Positions 35,241-47,590 of a stretch of 64,000 bases of DNA are shown piece by piece. Within the stretch, counting starts at the first letter, position 1, and every line of letters begins with the position of its first letter. The notes under the pieces are model-generated. The model was not told the origin of the DNA, did no database searches, and saw nothing but the letters and a program-made list of their open reading frames with translations. The position numbers were made by a program, and so were the translations under genes. Location of the stretch: positions 45,506,001-45,570,000 of the forward strand of contig NC_133167.1 of the NCBI RefSeq assembly GCF_040802235.1, in the 5' to 3' direction. Origin of the DNA: Manis javanica (taxonomy: Eukaryota > Chordata > Mammalia > Pholidota > Manidae).

Positions 35241-36762
35241 CAACACACTGGGATATATTCCTCCTGAAAAAAAAAATCAAACTTGAATATATTCAAATTT
35301 CCACATCTCATCACCAATGTATAGGAAATAAAAGCACACCTCTATTTTTTAAAATAATAGTACTAGTCATTGATTATCTTTCTTCCATAAAGAGACATTT
35401 TCCATGTCAACTATTTGGGTTATCATGAAATGCAGTTTGCATAGGGAAGGCAGGATAAATGCTCAGTTCTCTTTTTTACTTCTTAGTTTTCAAAGTGATA
35501 GTTGATTCCTTAGCATCCACCAAAAGTAACCCATGAGATGTTTTTGCTTGTTTGGATAGTTTAGTTAGGAACTCATCTCAGTGTGTTTCATTACACTGTA
35601 GTTATTATCTGTGTTACCACTCAGTTGTTCCATCAAATGTACTTTTCCTTCCCCAATCAGATGTTTTTCCCCTACCGTCAAATGTACTTTTAAAATATAA
35701 AGTGTGTTGAAAATTAATTTCCTCTTATAAGGAAATATTTTGTAATAATTGTCAAGGTAGGAAGCAGTTTCTGGGACACATCGATAGTTTTGGCGCTTTT
35801 CATCCGGATGATGTGACCTAAACACTTGGAGAGTGAGGACTATGTACTGAGGAACTCAGCTCTTTCCAACCAGGAAATCCTAAAGGAAAGAACTGATGTG
35901 TACTGAGAATACGAAATTCTCCAGAACTGGGCTCTAAGCCTAAGCCGTCAAGAATAGGTATCAGCTATTCCCCATGACGCATCTGACTTAAGGTTACTCG
36001 ATATGATCACTTTGGTGTGACCAGCACATTAGGACACCTGAGCCTTACTTATATTACATAGTTATGATGTCAGTGAGGTTTTAATACAGGGAATACATGA
36101 TACAGAAAGGTGTCTGGTGACAAGGAAGTCTTTATTCCACCTCTCTCCCAACTTAGTTCCCCTCCCTGAAGGACTCCATTGTTACCAGCTTCTTAACACT
36201 TCTTTCCAGAGACCAACTATTTATAAACCAGCATGTTTTTGCTAGTTGTATGAAATTCTGGGTTAGGTCAATAGGCTCCTGCTCCTGTGATTATGAGATA
36301 TATTTAGATCTCTGCCAAGCTCACCAATATAGCCACAATAGAGTTGGAGTGTTTTCATTTGTTTGTTTGTTTGTTTTCATTCTACAACCCTCTTAGGGCA
36401 GTTCTATGCTAGTTTAGGCAAACAAGGCTAAGGGGTAATAAGCTGTCAGGGCAATACGGTGAGGACTTAAGGATCTGGAGTCAGGAGCCCACATTCTACA
36501 ATCTGATTAAGCTACTCGGCCTGAAAAAATATTTTGAATTTTTATCCCCTCTAGAAAAGGAATCAGGAGAGGAAGAAGCCCGAGAGCTCTGTAGGGTGAA
36601 GAGTGGGAGAAATCACAGCAATGGGGGAGGGACAGAGAACTTCCAGGAGCCCAGAAGGCATGAGGAGCACACCCTGTGCGGAGCATGATGAGAGTCCTGC
36701 TGGGGACGTCTAGATCTTCACAGTCTGCCTGGTGGGAGTGGTCAATGTGTGCAAGTGCGCAT

Positions 36763-36763
<1 letters not shown>

Positions 36764-36806
<43 letters not shown>
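36764..36806. repeat. (CA)21 microsatellite
   Basis: Uninterrupted CA dinucleotide run of 43 bases. Long uninterrupted runs are usually length-variable. Confidence 0.97.
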
Positions 36807-36809
<3 letters not shown>

Positions 36810-37149
36810 CACTGAGGAAGTGGCTGGGTTTCATATTTGGGTCAATGCAAGGCTGAACAGAGGGGAAGAGACAACAGCTTGAAGGCCAAGTGAGCACGAG
36901 CATGTTCAGTGCCACCCCTGCCCCCAGAAGTGGCACAAATCTTAGGGAGGGCTTCTAACAGCTACAGGACCGGGAACAGAAGCACAGGACAATGTTTTTG
37001 AAACATAAGTTAGCTGTAGTCCCCCAGCTGACTTAAGGTCTACAGGTCATGTGAGACTTGCCGGAACCCTGTGCTCCACTGTCTCCCCTGGGGAGTGAAG
37101 GAGGGCTGTGCAGGGATATGTCACAAAGAGTGTGAGGAAGGGGCGGGCT

Positions 37150-37275
37150 AATGGAACATTCGCCCACTGGATGCTGAGTGCCTGCGATACGCCAGGCAAG
37201 GGTGCTGGGGCTGGGACACAGCTAGGGATTAAAAAATGATTCCTGCCATCCCTGTGGAGCCCACACTCTTCTGAG
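37150..37275 (-). repeat. L2 fragment
   Basis: 'gctgagtgcctgcgatacgc', 'caggcaagggtgctgggg' and a 'cctgtggagcccacactc' block match reversed L2 3' sequence. Confidence 0.6.
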
Positions 37276-38500
37276 GAGAGCCGAGAGGAAGGCGAGAGGA
37301 CCTGCCAAACTTACTGGGGAAGAATGAAAAACAGATGGTGAGGGAAGAAAATGATGATGGTGAGAGGAAATGAGGCCTCCCCTACCCTGAGTCAACCAGA
37401 AGCCTTACAATTAGAATGTCTAGGTTTTGAGAGCATGTGAAGCTCACAACTAAAGGAGATGCGTTCACTGATGGACGACTGGATGTCTTTACACTTTCCC
37501 TGGGTGGGGAAGAGCAGAAAGTAGTGAGAAGGCCAGGACGGCCTCTCGCAGTCCCCCAAACAAGGCCACAGACCCCGGAGGCTGGGAACCCTGCAGCCTG
37601 TGGGTATGTTGGGTTGGGAGAAAGGCATAGGAGGAGACCTTTGCTAATTTTTTTACCAGCTTCAAGATCATGGTAGCTTTCTGTTTTTTAAATTTGTTAA
37701 CATAATTATGTGCCTAGAATGTCTGCGAGATGGACCTTTGGGGTGTAATCCTTATCTCCAGTCTAACACAAATGAAATCAAGCTGGATGTTCATACAATG
37801 GTTAGTTCAGGCCTCCTGGGCTAGTGACAGGAGGGATGAAAGTTTCCACAATAAATTACTCGTCTGCCTAATGCCCACTTGAGCACGTAAAAAAGCCTGT
37901 GAATAGCATCAAACCATGCTTCCATTCCTCTGGATATTCCAACAAAGACTGTCCTCAAGCATCTTAGTAATTGAAGCACTGCTATGTATGCCTGATTTCA
38001 AAACTCGTGAGCCTGAGGGCAAGCCAAGGAATCTGTGCCGAGTCAGTGTCCTGCTCAGAACTGAGCCACAAATGCAAACCTGGCTCCAGTGCCCGACCAA
38101 GGCAGCTCCCTTGCACCTTCCTCATGCACCGCAATAAAGGAGCACCTAAGGTTTCCCTTGGGTTTTGTTTGTAAGGCAGCAGGCCTGCCAAAGGGAAGAA
38201 TGCTGTGGGAAGTGGGAATGAAGGGACGAAGTTGCAAAGGTCTGGCAGGCCGTCAGACAGTGTGGAGCCAGCATCACACCAAGCTGTGACCCAGACACCA
38301 AAGGAAGGGTCAGAGAGGGAAGACTGCATCTAAAACCTCCCAAAGGTGCACAAGGCCTGGTGTCACATCCTGCTGCACGAGGAATTTCATCAGTGCCATT
38401 TGCAGCTTTGTAAAGGTACTAAGACCAAGATACACACTGAAGTCCTGCCTTACAAAAAACAACTCTGCAGACTGGGTAAGGATGTAGAGTGCTGAGCACA

Positions 38501-38580
38501 GACAGAGGGCGCTGGGTGAGAACGGAGGGTGATGGGGGAGGATAGTGGGTGCTGGGTAAGGACAGAGGGTGCTGGGTTAA
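38501..38580. repeat. 20-bp minisatellite, four units
   Basis: Units start at 38501, 38521, 38541 and 38561, variants of gacagagggtgctgggtaag. A more decayed partial unit precedes at about 38471-38500. Confidence 0.85.
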
Positions 38581-38779
38581 ACCCTGGTATGGAGTTGCCA
38601 GACATAAAGGCAGAAGGGAGGGTCTTTGAGATGAATGACCTCAGAGAGCTGTCCAATCACAGGAAAAAATCACAGTGTTGTGGACTACCTTCTTGCTGGG
38701 GAAGCAGACAAGTCACACACTCACTTTCGAGGTATGCCTGTGTAGACAAATGTCAGCCCTGAACTTCTTCAACATGAGA

Positions 38780-38890
38780 ACTGATGATAACTAATACTTT
38801 CTGAGTGCTTCCTGTGTGTGAGGCACATTAGGTGGAGCACCAGTGCCTCACTGTGATGATCTTGTTTAAGCTTCACGGCACCCCAGGGGG
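38780..38890 (-). repeat. MIR fragment
   Basis: 'ctgagtgcttcctgtgtgtg' followed by 'aggcacatta' and 'gatgatcttgtttaagcttc' follow reversed MIR. Confidence 0.6.
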
Positions 38891-39020
38891 TACAAGCTCT
38901 CCTCACCACAGGGCCTTGGCACATGCCCTTCCCTCTGCTGGAAGACTACTTGTCTTCCCAACTTTGGCTTTCCTCATCTCATTACCTTTGAGTCCTCCTT
39001 AATCATCAATTCTTCAGAGA
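38891..39020 (+). repeat. L2 fragment
   Basis: 'ccacagggccttggcacatg' followed by 'cccttccctctgctgga' is a well-known L2 block. Confidence 0.65.
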
Positions 39021-41259
39021 AACTCTACATTTAAAAAAAACTTTTGCTCAACTTTATGATACTAGATTGTGGTTTGCTCAACAAAAACTGCTTGAGAGTG
39101 ATGAATGTAAAGGAAGACAATATATTCATTCTCCTATGGGATAATAATGAAACTTTCTTAATTGGTGTACTGCAATGCTTGCATATAAATCATGTTTATG
39201 CAAAAATTTGTATAATTTTTGTCACTGATGGAATCTAATCATTTGAGACATAATAAACTTATAAATAAAGTACAACAATATCCACCAAACCACAGAGGCT
39301 TTTGGCTCAGAATCACAACAGGGTGTTGATGATTCTGCTTGCAAGTGGTGGTGGTAATAAATTATTGAGATTTGTGCTTTCTCCCCACTAATCATTTGCA
39401 ATTCGAGGTTTTGAATATTTGTGCTTTTCAGTAGTGATCCTCTGTACCTGGAGGAATACACAGAACTCTCACTGGCTTTTCACTGACCACTACAAGTTCT
39501 CTGAGCCGTGGGACAGAGTCCTCCAGAGGGCACCACACTTAGGGTACATCGAACATGTTCTACATAAACTGAGCTCACACAAAACCCATGCTGACCTCAC
39601 ATGCTTTGGATACGCCCTTTATCCTTCCCCAAAACACATCTCATTTAACCTAAACTGCCTGGAGAGTAAAATTTTATTCTGTTGCCATAAGGAACCTTTT
39701 ATTATTAAAGCAATAAGGTGTAAGGAGAAGATTACCATGGCAAAGGCTTTATGGTTTATTATATAGTTAATCACAGAGATAAAGTGTCATTTTATAAAAA
39801 TGTTTCCACTGTCTCCATTCCCTTCTATAGAGGAGTAATAATAACAATAATAAAAAGAATCAGAAAGGCACTTCAGCAGGGATAGATTTATCATCTTCTG
39901 CTCTTTAAATTCAAAAACTAAGACACTGAATGACAAGACCGCTTCATCTGGAAGCTGGCACCAGCCACTCACGTCTGGGGTGCTTCATTAATAAAGATGC
40001 CACGAGAGGGAGCAGCCGCAGGACTGCCAGTGGGTGATAAGCTGGCGAGCAGAGCCGGCCGGTGGATATGGAGGAATGAAAGCAGAATTTCAGAGGAAAT
40101 CTACAGAAATCAATCCGCAATGGCAGCCAGAGTTAGATGTTAAAGAGTCAAAACTAGGCCACATTTCATCTCCCAGAGTTTGCCTCAGGGAGGCTATAGT
40201 GAGAGAAGTTGGCAGGGACCCTCTCATCCCAGACAATTTTGCTTCAGGACCTCCTTGTGGATGGAGAGCTCCAGCTGGAGCTACCTTAACTCCCCGGCTG
40301 CACAAAGCCAGCAGCGTTGGGCCTCAGGCAGGAGACAGGCCCCAGCAGGTGTAGGCAGGGCGTCCCACTGAGATAGAGCTGCCTGTTCCCCAGTCCTTCA
40401 GAGAAAGAAGGCGGGAATTGCTGGGAGAAGGGATTCTAATGAATGCTTAGGTGATGTGTCTGCTTTCTGGCCTGTACCAAAAGGCATAAAGCATGCAAAC
40501 GCGTTAACAAGCCATCAAGCCAGACTTTCCATATAAAGAATTTCTGTTTCTTTCACTAAAGAGTAAAACATTTTACTCTAACCCTTGTAAAAACATTGCC
40601 CCTAACCCTCCACTGTGGGCTCTGCTCCTTATGCCTTGGGAGTAGGAACTGGGACTGCCCAGAGGAGGCCAGATGAGCTCCTGGCAGGATCAGTGGCCAC
40701 TCTGTGGGCTTTGAGCTGGGATGCTGGAGCTGATGGAATAGGCTGCCTGTACCACCCAGGGGTTTTGGCATCTATGCACGAGAGGGTTTGCCCACCAGGT
40801 GGAGAAACTCCTTTTGACACTGAAGGTACTGTTACCACAGATGCCTTTTCCAGCCCAACTTCCCCAGTGTTACCAGGACTTCTCTGACCCAGGGAAAGAC
40901 CACCTAGGAGTTTCAGCTTACTCCTTTCTCAGCTGTCACTGCTGTCAACAAAGCTTGTGTCTCGGGCTTGACAGGCACAAATGCAGTAAGACCATGTGCC
41001 CTTCTCTTCCTAGGCAGGAGGCCCGGCAGCTCTAACACTTACGGCTGGTGCCTGCACATGGCGCCCATGCTCTGGCGTGCTGCCACTTCCAACACCTCCT
41101 TTCTCTTCTGCTTCCTGAAGGGTACCAGTATATGCCACTCCCTAATGGGCACTTTGGTATGTTGATTAATGTGAGGTGAGGCACCTGAACAATAGCAAAT
41201 GCAGGGAGAGGCTTTCTCTGAACTCCCCTTACCTGCCTGAAGACAGAACTCAATCATTA

Positions 41260-41690
41260 TAAATCCTCCACCTCCCCAGGAGTTTCACCAACCAGGCGGT
41301 TTGCTGACTCTTGTCACAGGAGAGGAGACTAGAAGTCAACACCATACCCAGATGCATGTTGCCACAAATTAGTCCCACCTTCTGTCTATTCTAAGGGCCC
41401 CTTCATCTTTCCTAAAAGCCACTTAATCTCCCTTAAGGGGCTTACATCTCCTCCCCAACTCCCCAGCCCTTTCCCTGGTAAGATGGTGTTTACCCCTGAA
41501 TTCTAAGCCACCTCTTTGAGTTATTCATTTTTCCCTGGATGTCTCCCAATGTAGAGGTATACATCTAATTATTAATAAACTGTTAATAAACTTGTTTGTT
41601 TTTCTCTTGTTAATCCCTCTTTTCTTAGGAGTCCCAACTAAGAACTCAGAAGGGTAAAGGGAACATTATTTTTCCTCCCCACATCCCCCA
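41260..41690 (+). repeat. ERV class I-type LTR fragment
   Basis: 'aataaacttgtttgttttt' at about 41586 with 'ctcttgttaatccctctttt' and 'gagtcccaactaagaactca' is typical of the R/U5 end of class I mammalian ERV LTRs. No internal retroviral sequence is adjacent. Confidence 0.5.
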
Positions 41691-43229
41691 GCCTGTCCCC
41701 TCCCTTGTACTCTGTATGCTGGTCACTGTCCTACCACTCACCCCATGATTCCTTTTCCTCCACTTGCTGTGTGATCGTGTCCTCAGAAGTCCACCCCAGG
41801 ACCCCCTCGCCTAGCCCACTCCACTTCTGCCATTGCCAATACAACTCCAGGCTGGTTATCGAGTAGCTGGCTCTGTTAAGTTCTTAGTTGGGATTCTTGG
41901 GTCTGTCATCTTCTCTGAACAGATCTTTGCATTTTGGGCTTACAACAACCTGTATTCTTTTCAGAACTGGTGTTCTTTATTCTGAGGGCTGGAATCCTGA
42001 AGTGATTTAAATCACAGTTAATGAGTGTTTTGTCATGCTTGTCTGAGGTGCATTGCTGGAATGAGGCACGTGCAGATTTAGCATAAGGACTAATTCCCAA
42101 CACTTGTAAAATCCTGGCATTCCTCAAAAAGGACAGAGTTAACTGAACAAACCAACTGCAGGGATTCCTTTTTCTTCTTGATATTTTTTAAATGACATTA
42201 GATTGCAAAATATTGTAAATTCTATAAACCCCACAAAACCACATATTAAGCTAAAAAATCTATATTCTTCATATACCTCTATTTAGACTTTTAATATGAT
42301 TTTGCTTAGTAATGTAATTTCTTATCTTTGCTAATTATCTCTTTGTTTTCCACAGAGATCATACTTCATGGAAAGTAGCTGTATTTCAGTTTCCATAGCT
42401 ATAAAAATTATATGATTTACCACCACCCCCTTGAACAAAAAAAAAACAGAAGTAAAACTACACCTCTGGGAAAAGAAAGCAAAGTTTCAACTGTGGATGT
42501 TCACGTCTTACAGCACAAGGGCACCATTTACGGAACTGAGGTAACACACCTCACATTTTTACTTCAGTTTACAAGCTCATTTAAAAAAAAAAGGAAAATA
42601 TAGAAAGCAGGATACAATATAACAAATTTCAAAATGAAACAAAATAAGGCAAAGTATGTCTTTGCCTCATATCCTAAAGAGAGCCAACCACTCTCAACAC
42701 TGCTGCATTTCTTTTCAATTTTTTTTCTTTTGGGGGTGTGAGCTGGGGATTGTTGAACACAAGTAACTTAAGAACAGAAACTAGAAGACACCGATGTGGC
42801 GCAAGAAGCTACAGAAACGCTGGCCCACATCCAGCCAAGGCTGCCGGCCGAGCTGAGAGTGTGCCTGGCCTCTGGGTGGGCTCCCAGGGTCCTCGGCTCT
42901 CACGGAAAGGGGAGGGGCGGGACGGCTCTCCCCCCACCAGCATCTCTAGTCTCCCACGCTGCCGCTCCTATTCAGGAACTGCCCTAGCCCACTGCCTTCC
43001 CAATAATAAATGTTACATAATAAGAGTATAAAATATTTAAAAATATTTTTAAAAAATTTAAAATAATAAAATATTAAACCCCCTGTACTAACTTTTTATT
43101 TTAAGAGGTAGACTTTCCTAATCTTTAGTATACAGATTAACAGTAGTACACATATATGATCCAAACATATATTTCTTGGTGTGAGAGGGATGTGCTCAAG
43201 ATTCATTCATTCACTGATGGAGTGAGACA

Positions 43230-43510
43230 GGGAATGTACTGCTCCCCAAGCACACTGTGGCCTCTCTTGCTTCTGGTTCCAAGTGTTGTTTCCTCTGGCT
43301 GGAATCCTCTCTCTCCCTTTGCAGTCGAGCAAATTTCTAGTCTTCTTTCAGAAGCCAGCTCAAATGTCACATCTGCCACGGGCCCTCCCCTAACTAACCA
43401 GTCAGTGTAGACTTTCTGCTCCTCTGTACACAGCTCCATTACCGTTTTTGCCATACAGCATTACACAGCTTGCTTCTGTCTACTCTCTTTAGAACTTGGA
43501 TTTTTTTTTT
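43230..43510 (+). repeat. L2 fragment
   Basis: 'tgttgtttcctctggctgga', 'agccagctcaaatgtcacat' and 'gggccctcccctaacta' follow L2 sense order. Confidence 0.7.
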
Positions 43511-43547
43511 TTAGGAAAGAGATTGTCTTTTAACCCTCAGTATGTTT

Positions 43548-43713
43548 AGCAGTGCTTCCTCAAGTGTGGTCCTTAGACCACTTACACTGGTACCCACTGT
43601 ACTCATTAAAGGCAGATTCCTGGGCCCCGCCTGACACCTACAGAATCAGAGTCTCTGGAAACAGAGCCCACATGCTACCCGTGCATTCCAAAGTTTGAGA
43701 AGCACCAGCATGT
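43548..43713 (+). repeat. MER5A-like hAT fossil
   Basis: 'cagtgcttcctcaagtgtgg', 'gattcctgggccccgcctga', 'agaatcagagtctctgg' and terminal 'gtttgagaagcacca' match the MER5A-type element end to end. Confidence 0.8.
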
Positions 43714-44004
43714 CACACATGCATCTACCTGTGGGGTGGGTGAATGAAGAAAGGCAAAGAGAAGGTGGAGAGAAGGCCTGGCAAGATGTGAAAGGGGAAG
43801 GGGGCTGATCTGATCTGGTGTCACCTGTAGCCCTTCAGAATCAGGGGTCCTTCTCTCTTTATCATGCAGTGAAAGGTAAAAAGCTGTGATGAAATATCCA
43901 AGACTCATAGCTGGGATCTGCTGCACATTAAATAAATAGAAAGGGAAAGTGTCTTGATATAGAGGGGAAGAAGTCTACTAAATGCTTATCTGAAAGGGAA
44001 GAGA

Positions 44005-44215
44005 ACCAACCTAGATTGAACTTCTGTCATGGGTCAGGCTAGAGATTTTCTAGTATAATCTGAGAAATGCATATCTTGTACACGAATCTTCATAAAACCC
44101 CTAGAAACTGACAGCATCCCTATTTTTTAGCTGAGCAGTTTAGAAACTCAACCATCTTCAGAGCTAGAATATGTGAAGATGAGATTTAAACCCTATTCTA
44201 ACTAACGCTACACCT
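44005..44215 (-). repeat. MIR element, diverged
   Basis: 'cataaaacccctagaaactg', 'cagcatccctattttttagc' and 'gagatttaaaccctattct' follow the reversed MIR order at low similarity. Confidence 0.5.
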
Positions 44216-44597
44216 CATGCCTCCTAATTAAGTGAATAATAAGCCTCAGAAAATGTGACTTCTGTTACAATATGGCCTGCTAACAACCAGAGATTTACAG
44301 TCATTGGAGGAACAATGTAGCATATACACAAAGAATTCTTTTGAGTTGCTTTTATACGATTTGTTGCTGTTCTAGCTGACAAATTGCCCCCAATAACTCC
44401 TTGGTTTCGCTCTAAGAGACTAGAGTCTTGCTCTGTACCAGCCCAATAAACAGAAATAAGCTCCAAGATCCATTTTGAAATTGTGATTTAAGACATCCCA
44501 CATTTTAAACTGTAACTTACTTTATATTTATAAAGTAACATACAAGAACAAATTTGTTTACTTTCCCAGTGAAAATAGATTATGTTGTAAATTTTAA

Positions 44598-44626
44598 ACA
44601 CACACACACACACATACACACACACA
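44598..44626. repeat. Short CA microsatellite
   Basis: About 14 CA units with one T interruption. Confidence 0.9.
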
Positions 44627-46568
44627 AAAGATACATATTCTCCCTCTGGGATTGTATAGATGGGACAAATGGCTTAATTCCTTTTTATATTTCTCTTCCA
44701 TGGTGACAACTAACAATTCCTATTCAAGAGCATGTCACCGAGCTGGTTTGATTGGTAGCTTTCATTGACTGAAAAGATTCAGAAATCTTTTCAGATTTCA
44801 AGCTGAAATCAGTATCAAATTGTTGTCCTCCAGCTCTTACTGTGGGTCTATTATTCCCCAAAGAAGGCAGCAGTGAAAGGAAAGCTGGCCTCCAATGCTA
44901 AGTGTGCAGCTGACATAATGTATGGAGGTAATCACACATGTAGCTCAGAAAGGCTATTAATACAAGGTGCTATTTATGCTGGTTTCCTGGGGACTATACC
45001 AAAACCAAAAAGGCCAGTTCCGTACTTTTTTTTTTATCAACCAGCTCTTCCTTCATGTTGAGTGATTCACTCAGTCCTTGCAATGACCCTGGGGAAATAT
45101 TGAACGCGGAGAAAAACCTCGGCGAGGAAAGAAAGCAGGAACTGAAGCTTTCACCTCTAAAGAGCAAGCTGCAACTCTTTAGAGTGACACATATTCACAA
45201 ACAAGGCAAGATTTGCAGTACAGTGTACCATGGGGACCTTCCTTAGTTACAAAGTCATAGGAACCTTGAGTTCTCCATGTATATGGTATTTACCCTTTAC
45301 ACAATTTCAGAATGGATCCTGGAGCTTATTTCTGTTTATTGAACTGGTACCAGTCCAATAAAGGAAAAGGAGTCATTTTGGGCAATTTGTCAGCGAGGAC
45401 AGCAACAGAAACCATATATACAGCTCTCTTGAGGCACACATGTATTTATTAGCCTCTTCGGTTATTGTCTCTTGATATCCTTTGCCAGATGTACATTCAT
45501 TTCCATGCTGCACATTCTTTTAATATGCTGGCATAATCTCGAATATTGGGTGTAGAGAGAAGGGACAGGTTTTGTTTAATTTCCATCATATGGTGCTTTG
45601 TACAAGTCACAAGCAGGTAGGCCCTTAGAAAAACCATTTGATATGAAGGAAAGGGATGAGTCTTAAAGCCTTCTTTGTACAGGCTTTGATCAATGGGTAG
45701 ATTATATTCATTTCCAGAGCACAAGGACATAGAGACTTATTAAATTTCTTTTAAAAACCATAAAAATTACAATGCAAACTCTTGATTTTGGTTTTCATTA
45801 CACATATAGTCCAAGGAGCTGGCAAAATCTAGCAGTCATTTAAGACACTGCTGATATTTTAATAGGGAATTGACGTCTGTAAAAATTATTACATAACAAT
45901 GCTAAATAGCTGAAAAGATTCCTAACGTCAGCTCCCTACTGGTAATCCCATTACAAACATTCCTTGCTGCATGGTGCAGAGAAAAGCATCACTTTTTTAT
46001 GGACTGCACGATCCCCACATACTTTTCAGGCTGGTGGTGCACTAAGAATGCATGCTATTTTAGCCACGTCACTTTAAAATGGAGTCTCTATGCTTTACCC
46101 ATGCTTACGTCAAATCCTCCATGTGACTGAACTCAAAACCCAGGTTTGCTTGTGTCACAGAAGTGCGACACAGTTCTGATTCCAAGTCCTGTTTCACCTA
46201 ACACATATTTTTCCTATGCTTATCTAACCTGACTATACACAGTGCCACAATTCTGATTCTCTTAATTAGGAGAGGGTAATTAAATGGTCAACGTGCATTT
46301 GTTCATCCACTACTGCTCAGTAAGAAACGCAAGAAGACTTTCTGTTTTCATTCAGTTTAAATAGCACAAGGCACAGTTTAAAGGCACACCTGAGGATGTC
46401 ACTGGCATGAGAATAGCTGGACATATGCCATGTATGCCCAGGAACACTTAAGTAATTTTGCTGCCTGACTGAAGACAAAGAAAAATATTAATCTCCTAAA
46501 CAGATACTTAATGGAACAATTCCCTACTGTTATTTATCATTACACGCCTCAGATCTTCATCCTAATCC

Positions 46569-46741
46569 TGAGTTTTATTGGTTTTATTGTAATATTTGGT
46601 TTTATTGTAAAATGAGAACAAGATGCAGGTAGAGACAGAATGGCTAATGAAAGTGAGTTTTATTGGTTTTATTGTAATATTTGGTTTTATTGTAAAATGA
46701 GAACAAGATGCAGGTAGAGACAGAATGGCTAATGAAAGTGA
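46569..46741. repeat. Perfect 85-bp tandem duplication
   Basis: The block starting 'tgagttttattgg' at 46569 is repeated without visible mismatch from 46654 to 46738, with three more shared bases. Each unit itself contains an internal 'ggttttattgtaa' repeat about 21 bp apart. Confidence 0.95.
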
Positions 46742-47204
46742 ATGCCTATTGTTAAATACAACCTCTGGTTCTTAATTTTTCCATTTTCTCCTGAGAACTG
46801 AGTTGAAACCTATAATGAAAAATAGACAAAAATAGCAAAGCCCTTGTTTTTTCTACGCTTCAATATAATTGTTTTTCTGGTCTTAAGGAGACCAAAACAT
46901 AATTTTGACCTTTCAAATGTGTAGCTAGGTTTATGTTTCAGGCCGCATGGGAAAAAGGATTCCCTACTGCACTGATATGAAAAGAAAAGACACTACGATT
47001 ATGCTTTTGGGTATGTAAATAACTGGAAAGGAAGTTTCCTCTCTCACCCCTCCAGTGGTGGGTTAGGAGGGCAGCTGGGGCAGGGCGGGCAGGGCAGGCA
47101 GGTGCTCAGAGGTGTCGTGAAGGGAGGAACCCCTGCCCTTCCCTCCGGGAGCCGCAGGCAGCGAGCAGCACCGGGTACACTTTCTCTCACTTTCCTCTCA
47201 CCCA

Positions 47205-47425
47205 GGCTTTGTCACCATTATTGATGTCTTGGGACAGGTAAGTCCTAGTTATGGGGTGGGGAGTGGCTGTCCTGTGCATTCCAGGGATCTTCCTCCTGGA
47301 TGCCAGCAGCACTCTCTCCCCACAGTTGTGACAACCAAAGGTATTTCCAGACTTGCCAAGAGTCTCATGGTGAGCAGGGGGGCAAATTCTCCCATTGAAG
47401 AAGAGTGCTCAGTGTCACTCCCCAC
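47205..47425 (-). repeat. MER20-like hAT fossil
   Basis: 'ggctgtcctgtgcattccag', 'gatgccagcagcactctc' and 'cacagttgtgacaaccaaag' follow reversed MER20 in order. Confidence 0.75.
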
Positions 47426-47439
47426 TTTGCAGGATTCTC

Positions 47440-47590
47440 AACCCACAGTTTTCAACCACAAATGCACAAAAGGATCACCTAGAATTCTTTGAAAAAACCA
47501 ATGAGAACCTATTCCTGGGTCCACTTCAGACCAGTGACACCAGCATCTCTGGGAGTGGTACCTCGGTCAAGAACGACCACAAAGCTCTAA
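47440..47590 (-). repeat. MER5A-like hAT fossil
   Basis: 'cagttttcaaccacaaatgc', 'aggatcacctagaattcttt' and 'cctattcctgggtcc' resemble MER5A-type sequence, diverged. Orientation is uncertain. Confidence 0.5.

Noticed and set aside
36676-36936. Frames containing long Cys-Val or Thr-His runs
   Set aside because: Pure translation of the CA microsatellite.
42830-42970. Possible CpG island or alternative SPATS2L promoter
   Set aside because: Only about 140 bp with few CpGs, no TATA or initiator pattern and no following exon.
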